Position numbers and translations under genes: made by a program. Positions 51,091-60,931 of a stretch of 64,000 nt of DNA are shown here, one piece after another. This DNA is from Lichenicola sp964247755 (GTDB lineage: Bacteria > Pseudomonadota > Alphaproteobacteria > Acetobacterales > Acetobacteraceae): positions 1-64,000 of the forward strand of contig CAXTVX010000004.1 in the NCBI GenBank assembly GCA_964247755.1, written 5' to 3'. The stretch's first letter is position 1. Every line of letters begins with the position of its first letter. A model generated the notes under the pieces. That model was not told the DNA's origin. It made no database searches and saw only the letters and a list, made by a program, of their open reading frames with translations.

Positions 51091-51345
51091 CCGTCTGCCA
51101 AGGATCATGACGGCTGCGACGTAGAGGAAGGCTTTCGCGGAGGTGATCCCGGCTTCGACATCTCGATACAGGCGGCGGTTCCTCGTAATCCAGCCGAAGA
51201 ACCTTCGATGACCCACCGACCGGGCGGCGCCGCGAAGCCGAGCTGCTCCGGCGCCTTTCGCACGACCTCGATGATGATCCTGCTCGCGTGGGCCGAACGC
51301 AGACACCCTGCGATGGTGTTCGCGTGCAGGCTTGAAGTTCTGCTT
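51091..51345 (-). pseudogene. Decayed IS5-family transposase fragment
   Basis: Reading the minus strand, one frame gives IEVVRKAPEQLGFAAPPGRWVIE and then a shift to FFGWITRNRRLYRDVEAGI and AKAFLYVAAVMILGRRL, the C-terminal catalytic part of IS5-type transposases (RRWVIERFFGW in intact ones). The frame breaks between RWVIE and FFGW, so it is inactive. The N-terminal two thirds are absent. Exact edges are approximate. Its right part joins repeat copy B; its left end meets a truncated-looking exported-protein gene. Confidence 0.8.
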
Positions 51346-51670
51346 ATTGCCCGTGCTGCCCGCGGCTGCTTGTTCCGCACGCTCGATCAACTGCGCCGTA
51401 GATGTTCACCCCGTCGCTCTGGGTCAGCCCGGGAACCAAATACCCTCCACCTCCGGTATCATAATCGGCTGTCCCGATCCCGACATTCGTCGCCCGTAGG
51501 ATCTTCCAAGCCCCGCTCGACTGCTTTTGAAAGTCAGCACAGTCAACTAGCACTGTTGCATTTGGTTGTGCCCAAGGAGACAGCCCGGCTGCTGAGACGT
51601 CTGCGGCAGATACTTTCATCGCACCAGTCGATAATGTTGCTGCTGCTAACACGATTGCAAAAACTCGCAT
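51344..51670 (-). CDS. Small exported hypothetical protein, possibly truncated by the IS5 remnant
   Basis: 108 residues from ATG 51670 (GGAG 6 nt upstream). MRVFAIVLAAATLSTGAMKVSA is a Sec signal peptide; the mature part has WAQPNATVLVDCADFQK and TADYDTGGGGYLVPG. No family recognised. The last about 15 residues (VDRACGTSSRGQHGQ) run into the IS5 remnant, so the natural C-terminus may have been lost. Cysteines at about 56 and 97 could form a disulphide. Confidence 0.5.
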   Translation of the reverse strand: MRVFAIVLAAATLSTGAMKVSAADVSAAGLSPWAQPNATVLVDCADFQKQSSGAWKILRATNVGIGTADYDTGGGGYLVPGLTQSDGVNIYGAVDRACGTSSRGQHGQ

Positions 51671-51796
51671 CGGACACTCCAACCCAGCTTCGCCAAACGT
51701 CTCCACTGATACTGTAATCCTAAAACATGGATCTTCAAGCCTGTGAAGCAGAGGCCGTCACGATGCCATTCCGGTACGAGCTCTATACGTTGGTGT

Positions 51797-52522
51797 TCAA
51801 CGTATGTCGGGATAATGCCGTTCCAGCCGACGGCGCAGCCCGAGCCCCCAGCGCGCGCCGACGCTGAAATAGATCCAGTTCGCCCTCAGCCCACCCCAGG
51901 CCGCGACCCGCCGGTCGGAGGTCAGCACGATCCGGTTCACCAGCCGGGTCCTGCCGAGCCGGCACATCTTGGCGCACAGGTCGGCCTCCTCCAGCACGAA
52001 CAGCCCGGGGTCGCAGCCGCCGACGCGAAGGAAGTCGCGGCGGCGGAAGAACATGGCGTGGTCGCCGAACAGCAGCCGAGCTCCGCGCAGGAACAGGTGC
52101 GGGCGGAACAGCAGCGGCACGTACCAGGTCTTGATCCAGTTGTGGGCGCTGGTGCCCCAGCGCACCGTGTCCGGGCCGCTGAGCAGCGGGGTGAAGCCGG
52201 CCAACGCCACTCCCTGGTCGGCCATGACGCGGCGGATCACCGCCACCGCGTCGTCCGGCAGCAGCGTGTCGGCATGCAGCACGCAGACGATGGCAGCCTG
52301 CACCTCCGCCACGCCGCGATTGATCTGCAGCGCCCGGCCGCGCGCACACTCCACCACCCGCACCCCGCCGGCGCGGACGATGGCGCGGCTGTCGTCCGTG
52401 CTGCCGCCGTCGACCGCCAGCACCTCGTCCGGCGGTGGCACGAGGGTGTCCAGCGAACGCAGCAGGCGCGGCAGCACCTCCGCCTCGTCCAGCATCGGGA
52501 TCACGATCGCGACCGTGCTCAC
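51797..52522 (-). CDS. Glycosyltransferase 2-type, arsenosugar-associated family (TIGR04283)
   Basis: 241 residues. VAIVIPMLDEAEVLPRLLRSL, VDGGSTDDSRAIVRAGG, RALQINRGV and the DxD-like LHADTLLPDDA are the features of the TIGR04283 glycosyltransferase group, named for genomic association with ArsM/ArsS. The C-terminus has a short amphipathic helix (YFSVGARWGLGLRRRLERH). GTG start at 52522 overlaps the preceding gene's stop by GTGA. The sugar acceptor is unknown; attachment of a sugar to a methylated-arsenic ribose product is inferred. Confidence 0.88.
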   Translation of the reverse strand: MSTVAIVIPMLDEAEVLPRLLRSLDTLVPPPDEVLAVDGGSTDDSRAIVRAGGVRVVECARGRALQINRGVAEVQAAIVCVLHADTLLPDDAVAVIRRVMADQGVALAGFTPLLSGPDTVRWGTSAHNWIKTWYVPLLFRPHLFLRGARLLFGDHAMFFRRRDFLRVGGCDPGLFVLEEADLCAKMCRLGRTRLVNRIVLTSDRRVAAWGGLRANWIYFSVGARWGLGLRRRLERHYPDIR

Positions 52523-53112
52523 GCCCCGAGCTCCGGCCAGCGCGGGAGGTCTTCCGGCCGGTCGAGGTCGGCCAGCGTGTCCAGCAGCGCCGGCACGATC
52601 CCCCGTCCCGCCAGGCGCTGCAGGGTGAGCGCCAGCACCGCCTCGGTGCCCCACGGCATGTCCTCGAACAGCCAGGGCAGCGGAGCAGGAAGGCCGAGCA
52701 GGTAGTAGCCGCCGTCCTCGGCCGGCCCGATCACCACCTCCGCTCCGCCTGCCAGCGCCGCGGCCGCCGCCGCGACGTGGCGCACCGACAGGTCCGGCAC
52801 GTCGGCGCCGAGCAGCACCACCGGGGAACTCGCCGCCGCCCGCGCCATCCGCGCGCCCAGGTCGCCCTCGCCCTGCTCCACCAGCGCCACGTCCCGGCCC
52901 AACCAGGCCGCGAACGCGTCTGTGGTTCCGCCGGTGGTCCGGACCTCCAGCGGCAGGCCGGACGCCCGCATCGTGCCGAGCGCTCGCTCGGTCAGCCGGC
53001 GGTGCAGCGCCGCCGCCCCGTCCGCGCCCAATGCCGGGATCAGGCGGGTCTTGGCCAGTCCCGCGGTGGGATAACGGGTGAACAGGACCAGCCGCGGCAG
53101 GACCGGCATCAT
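52519..53112 (-). CDS. Glycosyltransferase-like protein, arsenosugar-associated family (TIGR04282)
   Basis: 197 residues. Nucleotide-sugar-like N-terminus FTRYPTAGLAKTRLIPALG (KTRL motif), then VVLLGADVPDLSVRHVAAA, VIGPAEDGGYYLLGLPAPLP and LPALLDTLADLDRPEDL (near match). This is the TIGR04282 arsenosugar biosynthesis glycosyltransferase family; the fold is that of nucleotidyltransferases, so UDP/CDP activation of a substrate is also possible. ATG 53112 is preferred (GAGG 6 nt upstream) to ATG 53154. Overlaps the TIGR04283 gene, so the two are coupled. A divergent gene starts 66 nt upstream. Confidence 0.88.
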   Translation of the reverse strand: MMPVLPRLVLFTRYPTAGLAKTRLIPALGADGAAALHRRLTERALGTMRASGLPLEVRTTGGTTDAFAAWLGRDVALVEQGEGDLGARMARAAASSPVVLLGADVPDLSVRHVAAAAAALAGGAEVVIGPAEDGGYYLLGLPAPLPWLFEDMPWGTEAVLALTLQRLAGRGIVPALLDTLADLDRPEDLPRWPELGA

Positions 53113-53178
53113 TTCTGCCCTCGCCGCCTCCGGAGTGGGCCCTTGCGGGCTCATACCGCTGGTCGCATCTGCAGCGTC

Positions 53179-54078
53179 ATGGAGCAACCTCCCTCCCGCG
53201 GACGCAGGCTGATGGCGGCGATGCCGACGCTGCTGGTGGCCGCCGCCGCGGCCGCGACGCTCGCCGGGGAACGGGCGGACCCGCTGCGGGCGCGCACGCA
53301 GCAGGAGCCGCAGCGCATCCTGCGCAACCTCGTACTCGGCGGGCTGAGCATGGCGACCATGGCGCTGGCCGAGGGCCCCGCGGTGCGCCCGCTGGCGGCG
53401 CGCGCGCTCCGGCAGCGGCGCGGCCTGACGCAGCGCCTCGGCCTGCCGGACTGGGCGCGCGACCTCGCGGCGTTCCTGCTCATGGACTACACCATGTACG
53501 TCTGGCACGTGCTGACGCACAAGGTGCCGGCGCTGTGGCGCCTGCATCTGGTGCACCACGTCGATCTCGACCTGGACGCCTCGACGGCGCTTCGTTTCCA
53601 CGCTGTCGACATGCTGGTCTCGGTGCCGTGGCGCGCGGCGCAGGTGACGCTGCTCGGCGTCTCGCCGCAGGCCCTGCGCTTGTGGCAGGGGTTCTTCTTC
53701 GGCTCGGTGCTGTTCCACCATTCCAACTGGCGGCTGCCGTTCCGCCTCGAGCGCCTCCTTGCCTTTGTGCTGACCACGCCACGCATGCACGGCATCCACC
53801 ATTCGGCGGTGCGCGGCGAGACGAACTCGAACTGGTCCAGCGGCCTCAGCCTGTGGGACCACCTGCACCGCACCTTCCGCCTCGATGGTCCACAGCACCG
53901 CAGCGCCATCGGCGTGCCCGGCTACCGCGAGCCGGACGAGATCGGGCTGCGTGCCTCGCTCCGGCTGCCGTTTGTCCGCCAGCGCGACGCCTGGGTGCCG
54001 CAGCCCGGACACGAGGATGTGCGGCGAACGCCGGCGGCGCCGGCCGTGTTCGACGGCGAAGGAGTGCTGCCCCCATGA
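53179..54078 (+). CDS. Sterol desaturase / fatty acid hydroxylase superfamily membrane protein
   Basis: 299 residues. Membrane di-iron oxygenase histidine boxes: HVLTH, HLVHH, HHSNW and HGIHH. About four membrane segments are visible, the first near 30–60 (AAAAAATLAG). It oxidises lipid chains in related proteins. The gene is divergent from the TIGR04282 gene and overlaps the next gene by ATGA. No Shine-Dalgarno is obvious before ATG 53179. The substrate in this setting is unknown; an alkyl arsenolipid precursor is only a speculation. The C-terminus (about 270–299) is Pro-rich. Confidence 0.88.
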   Translation: MEQPPSRGRRLMAAMPTLLVAAAAAATLAGERADPLRARTQQEPQRILRNLVLGGLSMATMALAEGPAVRPLAARALRQRRGLTQRLGLPDWARDLAAFLLMDYTMYVWHVLTHKVPALWRLHLVHHVDLDLDASTALRFHAVDMLVSVPWRAAQVTLLGVSPQALRLWQGFFFGSVLFHHSNWRLPFRLERLLAFVLTTPRMHGIHHSAVRGETNSNWSSGLSLWDHLHRTFRLDGPQHRSAIGVPGYREPDEIGLRASLRLPFVRQRDAWVPQPGHEDVRRTPAAPAVFDGEGVLPP

Positions 54079-54629
54079 CATCGCCCGCCCAGCTCAGCGA
54101 CGAGCTTCGTTCCGCCACCAGCCCGGACATGCGACGCCGCCGCTGGCTGGTGGGGTTGTCCCTGCTCGGCAGCACGATTGGCCAGATCGTCACGCTGTAT
54201 CAGGTCGGCATCGTCAAGCACCTGCCCGACCCGCCTGGCGGGCTGTTCGACTCCAACCGCGTCAACGCCTCGACCTATGCCTACAAGCGCCTGCAGATGC
54301 CGGACGCCATGCTGATGATCGGCACCTACGCGGCGACCGCGGCCCTCGCCGCTTCCGGCGGCAAGGACCGTGCGGAGCGCACGCCGCTGCTGCCCGTGGC
54401 GCTCGCGGCGAAGACGCTGTTCGACGTGGCGACCAACCTCCAGCTGGCGCGCGAGGAATGGCAGGAGAACCGGGCCCTGTGCGCTTACTGCCAGACCGCC
54501 TCCGCGCTGTCGCTGGTCTCCGCCGTGCTGGCCATGCCGGAAGGGATCCGCGGCGTGCGCGCCCTGCTGCGGCGGCCGCGCCAGGCTCAGGACGTGTTTG
54601 AACGGCCTGCGGGGATGGCGACCGGTTGA
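54075..54629 (+). CDS. Vitamin K epoxide reductase-like membrane protein
   Basis: 184 residues. LLGSTIGQIVTLYQVGIVKHL is a membrane helix, followed by PPGGLFDSNRVNASTYAYKR, two more helices (LMIGTYAATAALAAS; ALSLVSAVLAMP) and a CxxC pair, Cys136 and Cys139, in CAYCQTASAL. The CxxC near the C-terminal helix is that of the VKOR family, which oxidises proteins via quinones. It has fewer conserved residues than DsbB-like VKORs, so disulphide formation is not certain. ATG 54075 overlaps the hydroxylase stop, so they form a translationally coupled pair. Confidence 0.8.
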   Translation: MTSPAQLSDELRSATSPDMRRRRWLVGLSLLGSTIGQIVTLYQVGIVKHLPDPPGGLFDSNRVNASTYAYKRLQMPDAMLMIGTYAATAALAASGGKDRAERTPLLPVALAAKTLFDVATNLQLAREEWQENRALCAYCQTASALSLVSAVLAMPEGIRGVRALLRRPRQAQDVFERPAGMATG

Positions 54630-54718
54630 TCGATGGCAGCGCGAGGAAGCGTTGCCACGAGCGCTGAATCGCGACGCGGTACCGCCGACCGCAAATCGTG
54701 CAGCTCACCGACACGGTC

Positions 54719-55897
54719 TTACCGTACGCTACGCCAACACCGCAAGGAGGCGATCACGACGGGAACCACGCCGAGCGCGCACAGCGCGAGCCATCCGCCC
54801 AGTGACCAGCAGACGCCGACGAGAACCGACATCACCGCGCCTCCGGAAAACATGGCGACCTGGTAGACCGCGTTCAAACGCGTCCGAATTCCGGCATCGA
54901 GACCGTAGAGGATGGTCCGGTTCGAGATGTCCACGACGGTCGCGCCGATGTCCAGGACGACGAGCCCCACCGCCATCCCGACCAGACATCCCTTGAAGAC
55001 CGCCAGCAGGACCCACGCGATCATCATTCCCGCGAGCGCCGCTCGCCGGGTGGCGCGCGGTCCGGATCGATCGACTGCCCGCCCGAACATCGGTGCGGCA
55101 CTTGCCGCGACCGCTCCGACGACCGCGACCAGGCCGACGGTCTGCGGTGTCCAGTCGAACGCCGGGCCTTGCAGATAGAGCGTCATTCCCAGCCAGAACA
55201 CGTTGAACGAACCAAAGCTGAGAGCCACGCACGTCGCGGCGATGCGGAGTTCGGGGATGGTGCGAAGCAGATGCGCCAGGGAGCCGATCAGGTCTCGATA
55301 AGGCACTCTGCCCGGGGATGGCATCGCCGGTTCGGGACCGACGACGCGCACGAGAAAGACCAGCTCCAACGTCATCATCACGGCGGCGATCCAGTAGACC
55401 ATGCGCCAGCCGAGATGCGTGCCGATGATGCCCGATGCGGTCCGAGCGAGCAGTATCCCGATGATGATGCCACGCGTCAGAATCGCCGTGACGTGGCCGA
55501 GCCGCGAAGCCGGCACATGCAGGCTGGCATAGGGCGGCAGGATATAGGGCGTGATGCCGAACAAGCCGATCAGCAGTGATGCCGCCGCGACCGTGAGGGC
55601 CGAACCGCTCGTGGCGAACAGGACCAGCGCCGCGATCTGGATCGGGATGACCGACAGGAGCAGCCTGCGCGCCGAGACGATGTCCCCGAGGGGCAGCACG
55701 AATGCCAGCCCGCACGCCAGACCGATCTGGCTCAGGGCAGGCAGGACCCCGACGAGGCCACCGGAGATGGAAAGCGCCTGGCCCACGTCGACGAGCAGCG
55801 GCTGGATGTAATAAGCGTTCGCCACGGCGACCGCCGATGCGACCGCCAGCAGGCCGACAGCGCGATCGCCGAGAACTGTCGCGCTCCTCACCCGCAA
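54719..55897 (-). CDS. MFS transporter (DHA1-like)
   Basis: 392 residues, about 12 membrane segments. LPALSQIGLACGLAFVLPLGDIVSARRL holds the motif A region; AVANAYYIQPLL at the start and TRGIIIGILLARTASGIIGTHLGWRMVYWI follow. It resembles MFS transporters next to LysR regulators in proteobacteria. Start uses TTG 55897 or GTG 55891; neither has a strong ribosome site. The following minus gene upstream (hydrolase) is 22 nt away, so the two are probably co-transcribed. Substrate unknown. Confidence 0.85.
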   Translation of the reverse strand: MRVRSATVLGDRAVGLLAVASAVAVANAYYIQPLLVDVGQALSISGGLVGVLPALSQIGLACGLAFVLPLGDIVSARRLLLSVIPIQIAALVLFATSGSALTVAAASLLIGLFGITPYILPPYASLHVPASRLGHVTAILTRGIIIGILLARTASGIIGTHLGWRMVYWIAAVMMTLELVFLVRVVGPEPAMPSPGRVPYRDLIGSLAHLLRTIPELRIAATCVALSFGSFNVFWLGMTLYLQGPAFDWTPQTVGLVAVVGAVAASAAPMFGRAVDRSGPRATRRAALAGMMIAWVLLAVFKGCLVGMAVGLVVLDIGATVVDISNRTILYGLDAGIRTRLNAVYQVAMFSGGAVMSVLVGVCWSLGGWLALCALGVVPVVIASLRCWRSVR

Positions 55898-55919
55898 GCC
55901 CGTTCCCCGGTCACCACCA

Positions 55920-57053
55920 TCAAAGCCTCTTGCTCTGGAGCCAGCTGCGGATGGCCTGGATGAGTTCGTGCTTGCATTCCAGCGGCAGCCAATGCCCGGC
56001 GGGCATGCTCGTCACGGCAAGGTCCGCGCAAGCCGCGCGCATCGGCTCGCCCTGGCGATTTCCGGTGATGCTGCAGATCTGATCGAAGTCGCCGTTGACG
56101 AACAGCACCGGCTGCGACAGGCGGCCGCCATCGGGCGCCGTGCGAGCGTAGGCGATGTTGGCATCGTCGTTCAGGTACCACGCGCAGGCGGGGCGGAAGC
56201 CGTTAGCCTTGAACGCCCTCACCAGCACGTCGAAGTCCGCCGGCGGCCACAAGGCCGGGTCGGGCTGGGTCAGCGGGGCGCGGCGCGCGGCGCCGAAGCG
56301 CCCTCCGTTGCGCGTGACCGCCGCATTCGGCGAAACCTTGCCGACGGTGGCCGGGTCGCCTGGTCGAAACACCGATGCCAGCGTTGCCGCCTGGTCTGCA
56401 TCGAGGTCGGCAACCGCCGCCTCGAAATGCGTCGTGTAGTGGCGAAAGTAGTCCCATTGGCCATCCGGATACTGGTCGACCGGATAGATCGTTCGGTCCA
56501 CTAGCGGAACGAGCGTCGGCAGGGCGTTCGCGTCGGGAAGATACGCCAGCGAGGTCAGCACGACCCCACGGCTGCGCCTGGGCTCATGCGCGGCCAACGC
56601 ACCGGCCACGACACTGCCCCAGTCGTGGCCAACCCAGATCGCAGGCTCGCCGCCAAGGTGGTCATGGAGCTCGGCCATGTCTGCCACGACCTGCCCGATG
56701 GTGTAGGCGTCGTTGGCCGCAGGCGCGAAAGAGCCGCCATAGCCGCGCAGATCAGGAGCGACGCAGCGCCAACCGTCGGCGGCGAACGCGTCCATCTGGC
56801 CGCGCCACATCAAGCCGATGCTCGGCCAGCCGTGGAGGAAGATCATCAACGGTCCGTCGGCCGGCCCGCACTCGATGGTGTGCGTGGTCTGGCGAGGCGT
56901 GCTGAAGGTGCGCGAAACCAGCGTGGACGGGGGCATCCCCCATGCTGCGTCCGACGCAACGGCGGCTGCGCCCATCCCGGGGAGGATGGAACGTCGGTCG
57001 GAATGCCCGATCGGGATCGGCTCTTCGACGGGGCGGTGCTGGATCGTGGGCAT
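55920..57053 (-). CDS. Alpha/beta hydrolase, epoxide hydrolase-like, with possible Tat signal
   Basis: 377 residues. The N-terminus has HSDRRSILPGMGAAAVASDA, which resembles a twin-arginine signal (RR-x-x-L). Core motifs: HGWPSIGLMW (oxyanion HGxP), GHDWGSVVAG with the nucleophile Asp (about residue 167), and the catalytic His in MPAGHWLPLE near the C-terminus. Two tyrosines of the cap region (epoxide-hydrolase type) are likely. Start taken at ATG 57053; the frame is open to 57104. Divergent from the LysR gene (82 nt). Epoxide hydrolase is preferred over haloalkane dehalogenase because of the GHDWG context. Confidence 0.85.
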   Translation of the reverse strand: MPTIQHRPVEEPIPIGHSDRRSILPGMGAAAVASDAAWGMPPSTLVSRTFSTPRQTTHTIECGPADGPLMIFLHGWPSIGLMWRGQMDAFAADGWRCVAPDLRGYGGSFAPAANDAYTIGQVVADMAELHDHLGGEPAIWVGHDWGSVVAGALAAHEPRRSRGVVLTSLAYLPDANALPTLVPLVDRTIYPVDQYPDGQWDYFRHYTTHFEAAVADLDADQAATLASVFRPGDPATVGKVSPNAAVTRNGGRFGAARRAPLTQPDPALWPPADFDVLVRAFKANGFRPACAWYLNDDANIAYARTAPDGGRLSQPVLFVNGDFDQICSITGNRQGEPMRAACADLAVTSMPAGHWLPLECKHELIQAIRSWLQSKRL

Positions 57054-57135
57054 CCGCAACCGTACGCCGATCGGATGCTTGCCATCAGCCCAGCAATCGC
57101 GCATGGCTTTTGAAGCAAGACTTCAGAGTGGGTAG

Positions 57136-58047
57136 TTGCGACAGAAGAACGTCCTCGAAGGCGTGGCCGTGTTCGTCGCCGTGGCCGAAGCCGGCAGCTT
57201 TTCCGAAGCGGCAAGGCGTCTCGGCATCTCGCCGTCCGCGGCCAGCCAAGCGATCCGCGGTCTCGAGGAGCGGCTCGGTACGCCGCTTCTGCGCCGCTCG
57301 ACCCGCAGCGTGAGCTTGACGGACGTGGGCACCGACTATCTCCTCGCTGCAGCCCCTGCCCTGTCGCAACTGAAGCGAGCCGCCGAAGAGGCAGCGGGGC
57401 GGGGCGGCCGGCCAGCCGGGCCCTTGCGCCTCACCATGCCGCGCGCACCCTTCGACCTGCTCGTTGCCGCAGCACTGGCGGCGTTCCAGGACGCCTATCC
57501 TGACGTGGAGCTCGAGATCGCGGTCGAGGCGCGCATGATCGACATCGTCAGGCAGGGCTACGACGCAGGATTGCGCTATGGTGATTTCCTCGGCAAGGAC
57601 ATGGTGGCCGTTCCGGTGGCGCCCAGGTCGGAAGCGGTTCTCGTCGCATCACCCGCCTACCTTCACGCCCGATCGATGCCGAGCATCCCGGGCGATCTGC
57701 TCGATCACCGCGCCGTGGTGTGCCGCAGTCAGATCACCGGCCTGATCAAGCCGTGGATCCTGCAATCCGCCGACGAGACCGTGCGGATCGCCCCGCCAGC
57801 CGCAACGATCGTTCACGATCTCGCCTCCCAAATCGAGCTGACCGTGAGGGGTATGGGGATCGTCAGCGCGCCGGCTGCCAGCGTGTCCAACCTCCTCGAC
57901 GACGGAAGGCTGTCGCGGGTCCTGCCCACATGGTCTTCCCCGCTGGAAGCGCTTTACCTCTACTTCCCGAGCCGCCGCCACCAGTCGGCGGCATTGCGCG
58001 CGTTCGTGGCGTTCCTGAAGAGCCGCTCCTGTCTTCCCTCCACCTAG
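57136..58047 (+). CDS. LysR-family transcriptional regulator
   Basis: 303 residues. N-terminal helix-turn-helix: VAVFVAVAEAGSFSEAARRL, then GISPSAASQAIRGLEERLG, then LLRRSTRSVSLTDVGTDYL. The C-terminal effector domain (about 90–300) has FDLLVAAALAAFQDAYPDVE and YDAGLRYGDFLGKDMV. The start is TTG 57136; no ATG is available upstream in frame. Divergent from the hydrolase and MFS genes, so it probably controls them, as is usual for LysR regulators. Confidence 0.9.
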   Translation: MRQKNVLEGVAVFVAVAEAGSFSEAARRLGISPSAASQAIRGLEERLGTPLLRRSTRSVSLTDVGTDYLLAAAPALSQLKRAAEEAAGRGGRPAGPLRLTMPRAPFDLLVAAALAAFQDAYPDVELEIAVEARMIDIVRQGYDAGLRYGDFLGKDMVAVPVAPRSEAVLVASPAYLHARSMPSIPGDLLDHRAVVCRSQITGLIKPWILQSADETVRIAPPAATIVHDLASQIELTVRGMGIVSAPAASVSNLLDDGRLSRVLPTWSSPLEALYLYFPSRRHQSAALRAFVAFLKSRSCLPST

Positions 58048-58173
58048 GTGGAAGGCGAGCTGAAAACGTGGATGTGCGGGATGAAACCCCCATCAGCAAC
58101 ACCGGATCCGACACCGGACACCTCCAACCCGCCCCGCACGGGATCACGGTCCGCCGAACCGGACAAAGGATCC

Positions 58174-58193
58174 AGAGCCCGGGCGCCCGGGCT

Positions 58194-58195
<2 letters not shown>
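58174..58195 (-). terminator. Perfect palindrome overlapping the guaA stop codon
   Basis: A 22-bp perfect inverted repeat (AGAGCCCGGGC with its mirror GCCCGGGCTCT) begins inside the guaA stop codon (TAG, 58196–58194). The stem is uninterrupted with no true loop, so a small loop must open. No T-run follows directly. A transcription end for guaA is plausible. Confidence 0.5.
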
Positions 58196-59765
<1,570 letters not shown>

Positions 59766-59887
59766 GGTGACACACCCTTCGGGACGGATGACCCCGCGAC
59801 AGCGAGACGTGCCGCGCGGGATCGCGGGAGGCGATCGCGGTTGCTATACCGGCGCCTCCCGGCAGGAGCCAGGGTGGAGGTGTGAGC

Positions 59888-60325
59888 ATGACCATGCGCC
59901 GGCGCCATGACGGCCGAAGCGGTTCGGCAGCGGGCCGGCCTCTGCTCCTCCTGACCCTGCTCATCCTCGCCGCTGCGGCGACGCCGGGCGATCCGGTCGG
60001 TGAATGGGCAGGCACCCTGGCGACCACGCAGGGCACCTGCCCGGACCGCGCGCCGTCCCGCCTGCTGGTGAGCGGCACCGACATCTCGTTCGTGCCGGCC
60101 GGCGGCGTCCTGGTGCTGCACGGCCACCGGCGTCCGGGACCACGCCTGCACGCCCAGCTGCTGCTCACCGACATGAACCGCCACCCGTTGCCAATGGTGT
60201 TCGAGGGCACCCTGGCGCCGGACGGCAGCCGCATCGACGGCACCTACGGCACCCCGTCCTGCCGCGCCCATGTCGCCCTGCTGCGGCCCGAGAACCATCC
60301 CCTGCAGCGCCTGCTGGGCCACTGA
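59888..60325 (+). CDS. Small exported hypothetical protein
   Basis: 145 residues. PLLLLTLLILAAAATPG (about 17–33) after a basic N-terminus is a signal peptide. The mature part reads VGEWAGTLATTQGTCPDRAP, then VFEGTLAPDGSRIDGTYGTP, a small beta-barrel-like pattern with two cysteines (about 48 and 124) that could form a disulphide. Not recognised. GGAGG 7 nt before ATG 59888 selects this start over GTG 59882. It lies 123 nt from guaA (divergent) and 54 nt before tRNA-Arg. Confidence 0.75.
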   Translation: MTMRRRHDGRSGSAAGRPLLLLTLLILAAAATPGDPVGEWAGTLATTQGTCPDRAPSRLLVSGTDISFVPAGGVLVLHGHRRPGPRLHAQLLLTDMNRHPLPMVFEGTLAPDGSRIDGTYGTPSCRAHVALLRPENHPLQRLLGH

Positions 60326-60379
60326 CCGCAGGGGTTGCGGACCCCCAAACCTTCCGCTACATCCCGCCCCCACTGGCGG

Positions 60380-60456
60380 GCACCCGTAGCTCAATTGGAT
60401 AGAGCACCAGACTACGAATCTGGGGGTTGGAAGTTCGAGTCTTTCCGGGTGCGCCA
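60380..60456 (+). tRNA. tRNA-Arg (anticodon ACG), CCA encoded
   Basis: The acceptor stem is GCACCCG paired with CGGGTGC, the D-loop contains AGCTCAATTGGATAGAGC, the anticodon loop CTACGAA gives anticodon ACG (read as ICG after modification), and the T-arm GTTCGAGTC follows. The discriminator is G and CCA is encoded. Length 77. Insertion-sequence debris and PEP-CTERM genes follow, so the site may be a past integration target. Confidence 0.95.
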
Positions 60457-60931
60457 ACCATCTCCACGCGACATACGGAGACGGTCGTCCTTGCGCCATT
60501 CCCGCGAGCGGCACAGCCGACAGCGAACTTCGCCCGAGACGATACGCTACGGGTCCGACCGGGTCGCCGGGTGAGACTGCCGCCCTCTCATCCGACCCTT
60601 GATCAGCGGACGCTTGGCCGGGAGTGACCTGCTCCGCAGAGGCTGGCGCCGATGATGTGGCATAGGTGGCACGGTTCGGATTGGCTCGGAAGAAGCACAA
60701 GCCGGAGGAGATCGCAGGCGTACCCCGCCCGATAAGGGAAAGCGGCCACTGGTCGTCGATCCTGATCAATGACTGGTCGAACGCCTGATGCGAACGAGCA
60801 TCCGTTCATCGCGACTGTCGACTTACCTTACAGTTTTAGGCCACAGTCGACTTGAATCTGTTCCTGACGCGTCTTCCCCGCTTCTGGAACTGCGCTGGTC
60901 ATGCAAAGTCGGCAGGCCGGAAGGGAATGTC
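60457..60931. other. Gene-free stretch with IS3-like OrfA fragment and a direct repeat
   Basis: 475 nt downstream of tRNA-Arg. Near 60669–60785 the plus strand reads ARFGLARKKHKPEEIAG, resembling the N-terminus of IS3-family OrfA, and then loses similarity and stops. At about 60828 and 60853 the octamer GTCGACTT occurs twice about 29 bp apart, the first copy after CT and the second after CA, upstream of the PEP-CTERM gene. No complete gene or RNA is visible otherwise. Confidence 0.45.
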
